Of a stretch of DNA of 64,000 bases, positions 51,810 to 61,550 are shown in pieces. The translations under genes were made by a program, and so were the position numbers. The DNA is from Lepidostoma basale (Eukaryota; Arthropoda; Insecta; Trichoptera; Lepidostomatidae). The notes below the pieces were generated by a model. It ran no database searches, was not told the origin of the DNA, and saw only the letters and a program-made list of their open reading frames with translations. Each line of letters opens with the position of its first letter. The first letter of the stretch is position 1. The stretch spans positions 744,001 to 808,000 of the forward strand of contig JAHDVF020001045.1 of the NCBI GenBank assembly GCA_022606425.2, written 5' to 3'.

Positions 51810-52012
51810 AATAAAACGAACTTCTTTAATAACCACTTCGATTTTTTGGCGTTATTTCGACAGCGACCGGTTTCTCCAAGGCTAGAAACAGACTTGTATG
51901 TTAATGACAGCCTGATCAGTCTGTCGATGCCCTTTAGCCTGGCGAAACCGGTCGCTATCTAAATAAAGGCAAGAGTAGAATGAGTTATCAAAACAAATAG
52001 TTTTATACAATT
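51810..52012. repeat. HHR-P foldback, asymmetric
   Basis: Left arm aaaacgaacttctttaataa, tttcgacagcgaccggtttc. Right arm CAGTCTGTCGATGCCC, ttta, gcctggc, GAAACCGGTC, gctatctaaataaaggc. Arms have diverged. A ~50 bp spacer contains aacagacttgtatgttaatg. Confidence 0.75.
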
Positions 52013-52029
52013 ATTACATATGTTTTAAT

Positions 52030-52175
52030 TCACTGCCAACATTTTCACACCAGTGTATATCATTATCCGAATGATGAAAGTGGAAAACCTTCGAGACATG
52101 TCGAAAAAAATTATCTCGGAAGTGAAAAAACCGTGTTTAAATTCATAAAAAATCGTCATTATTGAATTCCAGTGT
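52030..52175 (+). repeat. HHR-like element (AAGTGG type)
   Basis: ccgaatgatgaaagtgg, aaaaccttcg, AGACATGTC, then aaattatctcggaagtgaaa. GAAA has become GAGA while ACATGTC is kept. Confidence 0.55.
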
Positions 52176-52239
52176 GAATGTAACAAATCATGTAACATAT
52201 CATATCTGATTATTGTTACCTGCCAATTCCGTCTTTAAC

Positions 52240-52534
52240 GGATAGTAACAAACAAAGTGAATGGAACTTTGATAACGGTTTTCGGAAAGAAGTATTTATC
52301 AATGGAAGCCAAAATGGCCGTACACAATAAAGTTCTAGTTCCAACCCTTATGTATGAAAGCGAAACATGGACCAGGCCTGACCAGGCATGAATCCTTTAG
52401 ACGTATTTGCGGTAAAATGATCTACGACAGAATTTAAAATGCTGTTATCAGGAAGAAATGTAGAGAAAGAAAGAAAGGATCACAGCGATGGTTTGGACAC
52501 AACGAAGAAGGAAAAAATGTTAAGAAAGCATACG
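52240..52534 (+). mobile_element. LINE-A, left of SINE-1
   Basis: SNKVNGTLITVFGKKYLSME, AKMAVHNKVLVPTLMYESET, then WFGHNEE and LRKAY. It breaks exactly at the SINE and resumes with VNDVNGV at 52801. Confidence 0.8.
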
Positions 52535-52795
52535 ACCTTCGTGGCCGAGTGGCAAGTGCATAGACTACCACCCCGAGGGCTCCGGGTTCGATTCCCGGCA
52601 AGGGCTGTGTGATTGTCACACTGTCTTTGGTCTGGTGTAGAATTCACGTGACAGTAAAATGACGATAGATTAGCTACCTATCACATGTCACGAGAATCAC
52701 TATGATATCTATAATAACCTTTACATCGATTTGGCTCATGCTGTCATGATGTAAAGAGCAATTCAACAAAATAATAATAATAATAATACGTTAAC
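52535..52795 (+). mobile_element. SINE-1, full length, with target duplication
   Basis: Type copy. ACCTTCGTGGCCGAGTGGC (A box), GGGTTCGATTCCCGG (B box), tgtgattgtcacactgtctt, gaattcacgtgacagtaaaa, acatcgatttggctcatg, gatgtaaagagcaattcaac and an (AAT)n tail. It is flanked by atacg at 52530-52534 and 52796-52800. It sits in LINE-A, giving relative age. Confidence 0.9.
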
Positions 52796-52800
52796 GATGT

Positions 52801-52945
52801 AAATGGAGTAGAGAATTGAGGATGACTGAGAAAAACATGGCATAACCAAATTAATACAATATATTTATTAAGATCGGCCGTTAGGTTAGAAATCGGACGA
52901 AGACATGCATGTATGACGCACTGTATGAATGTGGAGGACTAATGG
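52801..52945 (+). mobile_element. LINE-A, right of SINE-1
   Basis: ttaacgatgtaaatggagta, the RMTEKNMA-equivalent of RPRKTWH, then the RRHACMTHCMNVED equivalent. Truncated before the tail. Confidence 0.75.
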
Positions 52946-53002
52946 CTGATGATGATGATTACTGCTTATTTTGATAAATTCGGAGAAAAATGCAAAAAAA
53001 AA

Positions 53003-53040
53003 ACCTTCACGCCGTTTCTCCAAAAGGGTAGGCAGAAATA
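53003..53040 (-). mobile_element. LINE-A 3' tip, minus
   Basis: cacgccgtttctccaaaagg, gtaggcagaaataat only. Confidence 0.65.
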
Positions 53041-53490
53041 ATTAATGGTAGTGAAGCTTGGAGTTGGAAGAGGAAGGATGAAAGGAATAGGATGAATTCC
53101 GTTCTTCTTAGGTCACTAAGAAGAATGTGCGAAAAAACAATGTATGATAGAATATCTAATGATGAAGTAGGAAAAGAATGTAAGGTGGATGAATTCGTTT
53201 AAAATAAAATTAATATAGAGTCACTAAGATGGTTTGAACATATGGAACGAACGGATGAGGGAAGAATGGTTAATAAATACAAGTAGTATGAATAGAAAAA
53301 GAAGTCGAGGAAGGCCAAGTAAGACATGGCATGACTAAATAAATCAATTACTGAAAGGCAGCCATGTTCGAAGTAGAAACAATCGAAACAATCGACGAGC
53401 GTGCTTGTCATGATGTGTGAATGTAGAAAAGGCGCGAGAGTTATGCCACGATGGTTTAATGTGGTGATGATGATGGTTTAATGGCGTGAT
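53041..53490 (+). mobile_element. LINE-A C-terminal copy
   Basis: GSEAWSWKRKD, SVLLRSLRRMCEKTMYDRIS, SLRWFEHMERTDEGRM, KRSRGRPSKTWHD, LKGSHVRSRNNR (with a short duplicated aaacaatcg), then a drifted end ggcgtgatggtgag. Confidence 0.8.
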
Positions 53491-54246
53491 GGTGAGTAGA
53501 TTTTTTTTCTTAAAATCAATTTAATAGGGTACAAATACTAGATATTATTAAGAAAAATGTTATATTGCTTCAATATTGGTAATTTATCTTCAGTCAAGCA
53601 GTACTTCTCGCGACAAATTTTTCGAATGCAGTATAAATGTGCCCAATTTCAAACTCAATAACGTGAAAAAAGAGAAAAATGGCAAATAAATCTAAATTTC
53701 AAATGGTAGAAAAATATTGTCGGGATATTCCGCAAAAACAGAAAGCTCAAAAATTGGAAATAAATGCGCCCTTATCGAATTTCGAATGAGAAGGGTTTTC
53801 CGTGTTGCTTGAATTTTTAATTTCGATTTGAGATTTTTCATATTTTTTTTCCGGGTCGGTATGCTTGGCGCATTGTTCAACTATTTATGTCAACCCTTTA
53901 GAACACACGTTCGATCAAATCATTATATATTATCATATTTTTTTATATGTGATATGTCATATTTTTTACGTTTTTGTATTGTGACATTAGATGCATTTAC
54001 CGAATATATATTTTTTTAATTTATTTACTTGAAATAGTACATATTCTAATAAAAGCAATTAAACATTCAATTATAATAATCCACATACACATCAAAATAT
54101 AAAGTTACATTTTGTTGACATATTTATTTAATTCTATTCAAAAAAATATTATGCTCTGCACACTTTTGACATCCTCCAGTATATCTTCATAAATTTTATA
54201 TATGAAATAGAATATAACTAACTAAAATATATGATATATAATATTA
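53491..54246. other. AT-rich unassigned
   Basis: No recognised element. A 63-codon frame is low-complexity. Confidence 0.3.
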
Positions 54247-54475
54247 CTAACTAATTAACTAACCATCACGCCGTCTCCCCGTAGGCAGAAATAATGAACT
54301 GCTACACTTTTCTTTCATGACATACTGTCCTCGCTTCCTCAACATTCATTCAACATGTCATTCATGCATGTCGACTTCTCCAACACCTCACGTATTCGAC
54401 ATTCAATATTTGATTTATTTTCCTCGGTATTTCTGTTCCATTTACATCGTTTACATTATTTCTTTATCAATTCGC
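54247..54475 (-). mobile_element. LINE-A minus-strand copy
   Basis: Tail complement actaactaattaactaacc, terminal block, ttcctcaacattcattc, then a deletion to ttttcctcggtatttctg and ttccatttacatcgttta. It adjoins the mariner remnant. Confidence 0.75.
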
Positions 54476-54489
54476 TTGGAGAGATCCAA

Positions 54490-55553
54490 GCCCACAAACC
54501 ATTGTTTCTTTTTGTTCATCATTCAGGATAACACCTTTCCGATTGACGAATGTAGGTGGTTTCACAGTAGTTTTTCGTGAACTCTTTGCAGCTGTTGAAT
54601 GCATGTATCGGCAGTATTAATCATTTCGTTGTGCTTCATCAACTCGTAGGGGATTATTCCTCAATGATCCCACCATAAACACAATAAAGTTTTCTTGCTG
54701 TGAATATTGACTTTAGAGTCCGGTAGAGGTGGTTGATCCTTATCCAACTATTGTCTATTGTGGACAATATTTTCATACGTGATTTTTTTTTTAATCGCCT
54801 TTCTTTTCATCCTGTCCAAAAATACTCGATTTTATGCCGTGAGAGGAAACTTGTGGCAACACACATTCGCTCTGCCTTATTCCGGTCACTGAGATTACAT
54901 GGTACTCATATGCCTAACTTAATGACTTTCCCTAAATTTTCCAGGTGGCAATAAACTGTAGATTGTGACGTATTGAGTCTTTCGGTCAACTCCTTTGTCT
55001 TATGACGTGAATTTTGTTTCAATATCACATTTAAAATGTCGTCATCGAAGTCGGAAGGATAATCCACCCTTGGTTACTCTTTCAAGGACTCATCTCTGGA
55101 ACGAAATTTCACAAACCAATTTCTAACTGCCCTATTGGTTATCAAACTTTCACCGTATACCCTGCATATATACCCTCATACCCCTGGTGACACCGGTGGG
55201 AAGAGCGATTAGTCTGCTGAACTCGTTCTCCTTGGAGATCGACGTCTTTCATATTAGTGAAGGTACGTTCAGGAGACAAATACTCTTGACTTTAGAAATC
55301 TGTATCTTGTCTTCCTAATTTCGAACCATCTCTAATTCGTTCCTAATACTATGTTGTATTTTTAACCTGTACTAATATTTAACCTGTACTCAATACATGT
55401 CTCAAACATTTTCCTGTTTGTAATGTCTTTTGAATTAATAAACTGATTTGATTTGATTTGATTTGATATATTTTCGACATTCGCTCTAGAATTAGTGTTT
55501 TCTTTGAATTTCCAATGCATCACAAGACGAATGTGCACTTTTTGATTCTCCAT
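54490..55553 (-). pseudogene. mariner transposase pseudogene
   Basis: MENQKVHIRLVMHWKFKENT and SRANVENI, then the LINE-D insertion, then ICRVYGESLITNRAVRNWFV, KFRSRDESLKE, a stop, FDDDILNVILKQNSRHKTKE, LTERLNTSQSTVYCHLENLG (second HTH), LSDRNKAERMCVATSFLSRH, then a decayed catalytic region with SKKTLLCLWWDH and GIIPYELMKHNE and INTADTCIQQLQRVHEKL. The second and third Asp are not recoverable. Different lineage from the 40.5 kb element, closer in style to the 28 kb copy. Confidence 0.8.
55176..55469 (+). mobile_element. LINE-D 3' end inside mariner
   Basis: Begins at cccctggtgacaccggtggg (TPVGR), then AISLLNSFSLEIDVFHISEG, TFRRQILLTLE and the UTR. A short duplication of aacctgtact follows. 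Ends aataaactgatttgatttg with about four TTGAT units. Host mariner sequence is readable on both sides. Confidence 0.85.
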
Positions 55554-55640
55554 TTTAAGGGTTCGCAATAACACACTGTTACTTCCACCACATTAAATAG
55601 TTGTCGAATGACTGATAGGCTACTTATTTTTCTACTGAAA

Positions 55641-56400
55641 ACAAAAACCCCCTTGTCGGGTGACTGTAAGTAAATCCAAAAAATAAAAACTGCCTACCTG
55701 ACTGGGAAGATATTTATGACTAAACCTAATAGTTGCAAAGATTAAGAACTCTCAGTTTTCTCGGATTCTAAACCTCTATTTAAACTAACGTTTTATCGTT
55801 ACAAAAAATGTTTAAAAGTTCAATCATACAGTATGGCACAACATTTATATTTTATGTAAAGCAACCATTGCAAGAAATGAAAAAATTCAATTTATTTTAA
55901 TTATGTCTGATTCAGGTCACTAAGGCAACTCGTGTATACTGTGGAGATAACAATATTGCAGAAGATTGAAAATTTGAGCGCCCGAAGAGACATCAAAACG
56001 AGTAATTATGTAAAAGATCTCCGCCGATAACTTCGTTCCGGAGGAAGACATTATCATTTTTGTTTTTTGTTCTCATTCTCGAGGTTTCGACAATGTTGAG
56101 ATAAAAAAAAAGAAATGCTCATTTTAAATAACACAACTGATTCCAGAATATAAAGAGAACAGAAGATAACAAAGGAACAGTATCACAATTCAAATGACTT
56201 GGAAAAAAAAACAATAGTTCGTGTAATGTATTGTGCTTCTTAGAACTGATCGTATTCGATTTTTTTTTCAAATAACGGAATTAAAATTGGTTTTGTGATT
56301 TTTAAGCAAAATGTTCGTTTCTTAAAATAATCCAACTTTATTTCTTTATACAAGATCTTTAAATGTAAGAAAACGTATTATAAAGCAAACATATAATTTC
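55641..56400. other. Unassigned
   Basis: Mixed, A-rich runs; no recognised element. Confidence 0.3.
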
Positions 56401-56612
56401 GATTTTTTATAAACTACAATACAAACGCTGTTTTTTTTCCCCATTCAGATTATTTTTCGAAGGTTTTACACCTTCATCATCAAGATAACTATATAAACTG
56501 AACATTTCCCGATTATGACGATATAAAACCTTCGAAACATTTAATAAAAATAAACTCAAAAGTAGACAAAATACTTTTTCATTCACAAAAATGTCATTAT
56601 GGAATACCACAA
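56401..56612. repeat. HHR-like foldback (AAGG type)
   Basis: Minus core near 56455-56490 (TGATGATGAAGG, tgtaaaacctt, CGAAAAA) and plus core near 56515-56550 (TGACGA, tataaaacctt, CGAAACATTT) with aaaataaactcaaaagtag. Inverted arrangement with weakened cores. Confidence 0.6.
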
Positions 56613-56639
56613 CGCCAGCCTTGACACAATTGACTCAAT

Positions 56640-56905
56640 TTCTTTATTGTTTCTTGAAATATGGATTAAAATAAAACTGAATATTACGCTTAGGAAATTG
56701 AAAATAACTTTGTTTAATCCACTATTTATTAAAAAATATTAAACGCAAAAACACGACATGTTTGGATACCTCCATCTTCAGGTGTAAAAATACTATTTTA
56801 CACCTAAAGATAGAGGTATCCTCCGAAACATGGCGTATTCTTTGATATTTTTTTTAATAAATAGTGGATTAACAACAAAGTTATTTTCAAATTTCTAAGT
56901 ATATT
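56640..56905. repeat. HHR-like foldback (GGAGGTATCC type)
   Basis: Arms of ~105 bp: taactttgtttaatccacta, ttattaaaaaatatt, acatgtttggatacctcc, and complement to ctccgaaacatggcg. The left arm on minus: CTGAAGA, GGA / TCC, AAACATGTC. The right arm on plus: CTAAAGA, gaggtatcctc, CGAAACATGGC. Spacer ~10 bp. Confidence 0.75.
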
Positions 56906-57044
56906 ACTATGGAATTCCACAGTTTCAATGCCTTGGCGTTCAATAAGTTGAATATTACGAGTACACCATTATTTTTTAATATTATATGCAGTATTATCAT
57001 ATATAAATACATTCTTGTTGAGTATATATTGTATATACATTCCT

Positions 57045-57402
57045 GTTGTGGCCATCTAATCCTAAACGTAGGCCTCCTCTTGTATTTTCCACTCCTTCTA
57101 TCCTGAGCGATCCGCATCCAGGTACTTCCCACACTCTTCCAGATATCGTCGCGCCAACGTAACTCCACGCTTTGGCGTTCTCTGGCACCACCACAGCAGT
57201 CGCCTTTTCACTTTTCATCTAGATCACGACTGACGTGTTTCGCCTAAAGCCTAAAGGGTTGCGGCCAACTTGATGACGTCGAAGACTTTTATCCTGGCTC
57301 GTATATCCTCATTCCTGACTCTGTCCCGCAAGCTAATACCCGACATCCATATTTCCATTGCTCTCTATGTTACTATCACTTTGTTGGCATTTTTTGTGAC
57401 AT
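57045..57402 (-). mobile_element. LINE-C (RTE-like), 3' part
   Basis: Minus strand: SQKMPTK, VIVT, a stop, RAMEIWMSGISLRDRVRNED, IRARIKVFDVIKLAATL, then a deletion, LRWRDDIWKSVGSTWMRIAQ and DRRSGK. It is joined to 57787-57945 once the TIR element is removed. Confidence 0.8.
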
Positions 57403-57786
57403 CGTCACCTGAGAGTAAGAAGATTCCAACTTTCAAAAGTAAAAAGCTGAGAAAAATCAAAGTCAAAGTTTTGTTGGTTTCGGGTGTGTATCTTGGAATA
57501 AAAAGTTTCCATCTGAAGCAGATGAAACTCTTTTACCAAGAAGCGTGTAAATTGTCTGGCGACAGTTGGAACAATAAAGTTCTAAGTGTAAATGAATCAT
57601 TCTTCAGCGAATCGTGTGTTTTGAATGATCAGATGGAACTTGATTCTTTTCGTAACATCAAAATGACGATACTATTACATGTTTTTTTTAATTGTACGTA
57701 TAAATAAGGTTAGTAATAAAGCTTTTCACAAAATAAGGCCAAATGTGAAATTTTGTTAATTGAAACCCTCTTACTCTCAGGTGACG
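57403..57786. mobile_element. Unknown 384-bp TIR element inside RTE-like LINE
   Basis: Perfect terminal inverted repeats CGTCACCTGAGAGTAAGA and complement, with an imperfect extension to about 27 bp. They are flanked by acat at 57399-57402 and 57787-57790. Removing the element plus one acat restores a continuous LINE frame (GIETVTMSQKMP). The plus-strand interior is open for ~100 codons (SKKLRKIKVKVLLVSGVYLG onward) with no family recognised. Superfamily unassigned: 4-bp duplication (or 5 bp, gacat). Confidence 0.8.
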
Positions 57787-57945
57787 ACATTGTGACTGTC
57801 TCAATACCATTCGTGAACAATGGCAGAACACAGGCGTTGAATAATCTGCTTTTGAAGTTGATAAGTACTTTCGAATTCTTCAAAATGTGGCCAAGGTTTT
57901 TGGACGCAGCCTTACTTAATCCGACTCTTCTTTCAAAATAGTAAG
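57787..57945 (-). mobile_element. LINE-C (RTE-like), 5' part
   Basis: Minus strand: YFERRVGLSKAASKNLGHIL, KNSKVLINFKSRLFNACVLP and LFTNGIETVTMS. Corresponds to the RxVFNQCVLPxLTYGxET block. Continues into the 3' part across the insertion. Confidence 0.8.
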
Positions 57946-57978
57946 TACTTGCTATCGTTATTTAATAACATTAATTAA

Positions 57979-58666
57979 TGAAATTGAATTATATCTCAAT
58001 AGAGACGAATATGCAAACTGGAAACTGAATATGGTTGATCAAGGTGTTTACAGGACTTATGACCTGTCATTGGTTGGAGATGTGTGAGACCCGCTTGGAG
58101 ATGTCACTCCTATCTATATGCCAAATAATTGACCAGAATGATTACAATATTTTTTTGTGAATGTATACTTATACTTGTATACGAATTCTGGATTCTGCAT
58201 TCTGGTCAATTCTTTGGCATATAGATAGGAGTGACATCTCCAGGCGGCTTCTAACAATGCGCTAATGGCGATAGCCTTTCACATTGTGTTAATAAAGATG
58301 TTCTGCTAAATGCTAAAATTAATCTCCATAAATGGCGTTAGTGTGTGGATTATATAGAGTAATCTTAAAAAGATTAACATATGTAATCAAAATCTTCATA
58401 GATGGTACATTGAAACTGACATGTGAAATTAGGCATAGATTTGTAACATATGTACAACTTCCAAAAAAAATTGTCTTACATGGTCATAAAGAAAAAGGTG
58501 GAATGGGGATTGTTGTAATTACATAAAGCGTGCGCTTAACCCAACCAATGACAGGTCATAAGTCCTGTAAATGTTCAAAAAGTATTTATTTATTCATGAA
58601 TATTTGTCCCCTTGATCAACCATATTCAGTTTCCAATTTGCATCTTCGTCTCTATTGAGATACAAT
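57979..58666. repeat. PAL-1 palindromic element with 16-bp flanking repeat
   Basis: Left arm (to about 58198) is an internally deleted forward unit. The right arm (58198-58666) is a nearly complete inverted unit. Shared landmarks with 25.9-27.0 kb include tatctcaatagagacgaa, acaggacttatgacctgtca, ttaagcgcacgc (right-arm complement). Identical 16-bp direct repeats taataacattaattaa flank it (57963-57978 and 58667-58682). The right arm contains a ~40 bp mariner-derived scrap at about 58572-58611. Confidence 0.85.
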
Positions 58667-58682
58667 TAATAACATTAATTAA

Positions 58683-59237
58683 ATTAAAATGCAATATTAT
58701 CTAAAGTGTCCCTTATTAGATTCAATGCAAACTCTGTATATTGAAGTCCAAAATGTATATAGACATAAATGTTTTAGTCACGTTCTACCCGGAGAATAAT
58801 TTATAAGTCTAATTCAAATGAAACCCTTCTTCCTAAAATATACATAAGTAAACCTTTTTATTAAAATCCCTACGTCAAGGTAAGTACTTCAGCCAGTTTA
58901 TAAAACGAGATGAAAACTTAATTTCAGGTCTACAATCAAGTTAAGTCGAGAAGTGAACAAGGAATTACATCAGCCGAGGAAATGAGAACGAGGTGATATT
59001 AGAGAGAGAAAGAGAGACAGTTATAAAACCGAATAAAGGCGACGATTAATGATACCAAATTTTACTGCTAGATAAGAAGGGAAAGATAAAGAGGATTGAA
59101 ATTGATGGCACACAGTTTCTAAAAATACATTTTTTAATTAATGACTCAAATAATATATCAAACTGAGATTCGAACTTATATTAAGAGAAGTGATTATGTT
59201 AAAAAAAAATAAGAAAAAAATGCTATGTATACATTGT
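58683..59237. other. Unassigned
   Basis: No recognised element. Short gagagagaaagagaga run near 59.0 kb. Confidence 0.3.
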
Positions 59238-59425
59238 ATAGTGGTGGTCTAGGGAATAGAATGCTTGGCTCCTGATCCAGGGGACTTGGATTCAAGCCTG
59301 GACACGACTAGATTCCTTCTTCATAGTAATGAACTATTTTCTGCACATATTGTATATTATATAATAAATTCTAATACCATTGAATAAAATCCTTGGTGTT
59401 ATTATTTTTTTTTAATAAAAATAAA
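59238..59425 (+). mobile_element. SINE-2 copy
   Basis: GTGGTGGTCTAGGGAATAGA (A-box side), CTTGG / TCCAG arm, ACTTGGATTCAAGCC (B box, drifted), cacgactagattccttcttc, then a body to ttctaataccattgaataa and a T-rich end. Slightly more decayed in the promoter than the 33.7 kb copy but longer. Confidence 0.75.
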
Positions 59426-59535
59426 ACTAACTTTTACCAGAATGTACTGAAATTGCATTTAACTATTAACTAACTAAATTGTATTTAAGTATTAACTCGT
59501 ATAGCTAACAGTTCCCCCGGTGCGGAATACGCGCA

Positions 59536-60113
59536 AAGAAGAAGAGGAGGAAGAGGAAGAAGAGAAAGAGGAGAAAGAGGAGAAAGAGAGAGAGGAAGAA
59601 GAGGAGGAAGAGGAGGAAGAGGAGGAAGAGGAGGAAGAGGAGGAAGAGGAGGAAGAGGAGGAAGAGGAGGAAGAGGAGGAAGAGGAGGAAGAGGAGGAAG
59701 AGGAGGAATAGGAGGAAGAGGAGGAAGAGGAGGAAGAGGAAGAAGAGGAAGAAGAGGAAGAAAAGGAAGAAGAGGAAGAAGATGAAGAAGAGGAAGAAGA
59801 TGAAGAAGAGGAAGAAGAGGAAGAAGAGGAAGAAGAGGAAGAAGAGGAAGAAGAGGAAGAAGAGGAAGAAGAGGAAGAAGAGGAAGAAGAGGAAGAAGAT
59901 GAAGAAGAGGAAGAAGAGGAAGAAGAGGAAGAAGAGGAAGAAGAGGAAGAAGAGGAAGAAGAGGAAGAAGAGGAAGAAGAGGAAGAATAGGAAGAAGAGG
60001 AAGAAGAGGAAGAAGAGGAAGAAGAGGAAGAAGAGGAAGAAGAGGAAGAAGAGGAAGAAGAGGAAGAAGAAGAAGAGGAAGAGGCAGAAGAGGTGGAAGA
60101 AGAAGAAGAAGGA
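59536..60113. repeat. ~580-bp purine tract, 9-bp units
   Basis: Pure GA-strand repeat. It opens with irregular gaggaagaag, then an array of GAGGAGGAA units to about 59735, then GAAGAGGAA units to the end. A few T interruptions (for example gaagaagatg) recur at regular spacing. Open frames here (polyGlu on plus, polySer on minus) are artefacts of the repeat. Confidence 0.95.
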
Positions 60114-60817
60114 GAGTACAAAGAATTTCTATAATGTAACAAAATGTTTTTATTTGTTCTCATTTATAAAGAACTCAAAATTCCCTGTAAGGAAATTTCC
60201 CCGGAACAGACCTAACCTGCGTGGAAATAACTTCGTAATATGAAATAATGTTACCAAGACCCAAAAACGTAATAGCGTTATGGGACTTTCCCAAATAGCA
60301 ATGTCGTAGGTGGGTGTAAGAAAGTAATGGATATTTTTAGACATTTTGTTTTTAAGAACTGAAATAAATTCTCTGTGTAATACTTCCACGCTTATGAATA
60401 TTCCCAAAGGGTTGCTTGTTGCGTCGGCAGAGTATTTATTCACTGGCGTATTTTTGAATGGGCCAACAGGATATTTGAAAGATTTGAATGGTGTCTGTTA
60501 ATTGGGTTTTAAGAATGAAGAAAAACGAAAAATCTCTCGAATAAAATACTGAAACATCAAATGAGGGTGTGTTTTTTATATATCATTTTAGTTATATACG
60601 AGTATTTAATAATTAAATACGATTTTAAAACGACCAATAAAAATTAAGAGTAAAACTTATGGAAATAAATAACTTACTAATGTTAATTATTTAATAATTA
60701 ATTTCAATTTTTCTTTTTTACACACTTTGTATGATAACACTGATATTTAAAAAAATTGTAGACATACCATGGTATTTCGGAAAAACAATCCTTCTTCAAT
60801 AAAGATACATATTTGTA
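60114..60817. other. Unassigned
   Basis: A 97-codon minus frame at 60150-60443 has no recognised domain. Remainder AT-rich. Confidence 0.35.
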
Positions 60818-60954
60818 TACAGTAGCGAGCAGAGAAATCTTTTCACCCTGAAAATATCGGTTTTTTGTAATTATATATATATTTTTGTGATTCCTTGATA
60901 GCTTTTCACTCCAAATTATTAAGCATGGAAAATGCATTGGAAAATGCACTCAAA

Positions 60955-61550
60955 AATATAAGAATGTGTCTAAGACCGACAGTGAAGCATCCTGCTGGAC
61001 AAATGGTCTGGGGATGCTTCTCCTTTTATGAAGTGGAGCAATTAGCATTCATGAAAGGAACTGTGAATGCAGAAATTTACAAAAAAAATCTGGAGGAGTT
61101 TTATCCCCGCCAATTGAAATGCACGAAGTGCACGCCAATTGAGTGCATTTTTCAAGATGACTCTGCACTGTGCCACCTAGCAAAAACTGTAAGTATTATT
61201 TTTTTCTGACACTGTGATGTTCACAAAACTATAATGTTCACAAAACAATATTTAAAAAATATAACACTATTAAAATAATTTTGAGGTCAAAGAATATATG
61301 AAAATTCATGGGATTCCAACACTGGATTGGCCCGGAAATAACTCTGACCTAAACCATATCGAGAACTTGTGGCATAAAATGGCAATTGAAATAAATAAAC
61401 TGAAGCCTCCGTCAAAGTAAAACCTTAAAACTTCATCGAAAAAGTGTGATTGAAAAATTTATCCAAGACTACATACATAATTTGGTGAAATCCATGCCTA
61501 AACGTATTGAAGCAGTTATTTTAAAAAAAGGAGGAGGAACAAAGTACTGA
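60955..61550 (+). pseudogene. Tc1 transposase catalytic domain, with probable intron
   Basis: Exon-like part 1: RMCLRPTVKHPAGQMVWGCF, SFYEVEQLAFMKGTVNAEIY, then ECIFQDDSALCHLAKT (second catalytic Asp). A 97-bp stretch 61189-61285 begins GTAAGT and ends TTTTGAG. Its removal joins LAKT to VKEYMKIHGIPTLDWPGNN and DLNHIENLW in frame. Across that join the Asp-to-Glu spacing is 34 residues, as in Tc1 (DD34E). One frameshift after KLKPPSK, then VIEKFIQDYIHNLVKSMPKR and KGGGTKY with a stop at 61548. The first catalytic Asp and the HTH domains are absent. Confidence 0.85.
61189..61285 (+). other. Candidate spliceosomal intron (97 bp, phase 0)
   Basis: Consensus 5' splice site GTAAGT, AT-rich body, 3' end ATTTTGAG. 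It falls between codons and restores both frame and DD34E spacing. Alternative: a small AT-rich insertion that happens to have GT-AG ends. Confidence 0.6.

Larger units (their letters stand above)
54476..55640 (-). mobile_element. Degenerate mariner split by LINE-D
   Basis: Minus-strand mariner with N-terminus at 55553. The C-terminal third is missing at the left, where it meets LINE-A. No clear terminal inverted repeats remain. A LINE-D 3' end interrupts the coding sequence after the first ~30 residues. Confidence 0.8.

Noticed and set aside
52535..52620. tRNA gene
   Set aside because: A and B boxes are present, but the acceptor stem is absent and the sequence continues into the SINE-1 body with an (AAT)n tail. 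Same reasoning for 13.6, 33.8 and 59.3 kb.
57270..57707. 145-codon plus-strand ORF as a single gene
   Set aside because: The first ~40 codons are antisense to the RTE-like LINE and the rest lies inside the 384-bp TIR element, so the frame crosses an insertion boundary.
59492..60163. 223-codon polySer frame and plus-strand polyGlu / Lys-Arg frames
   Set aside because: They are translations of the 9-bp purine array; every frame of such a repeat is open.
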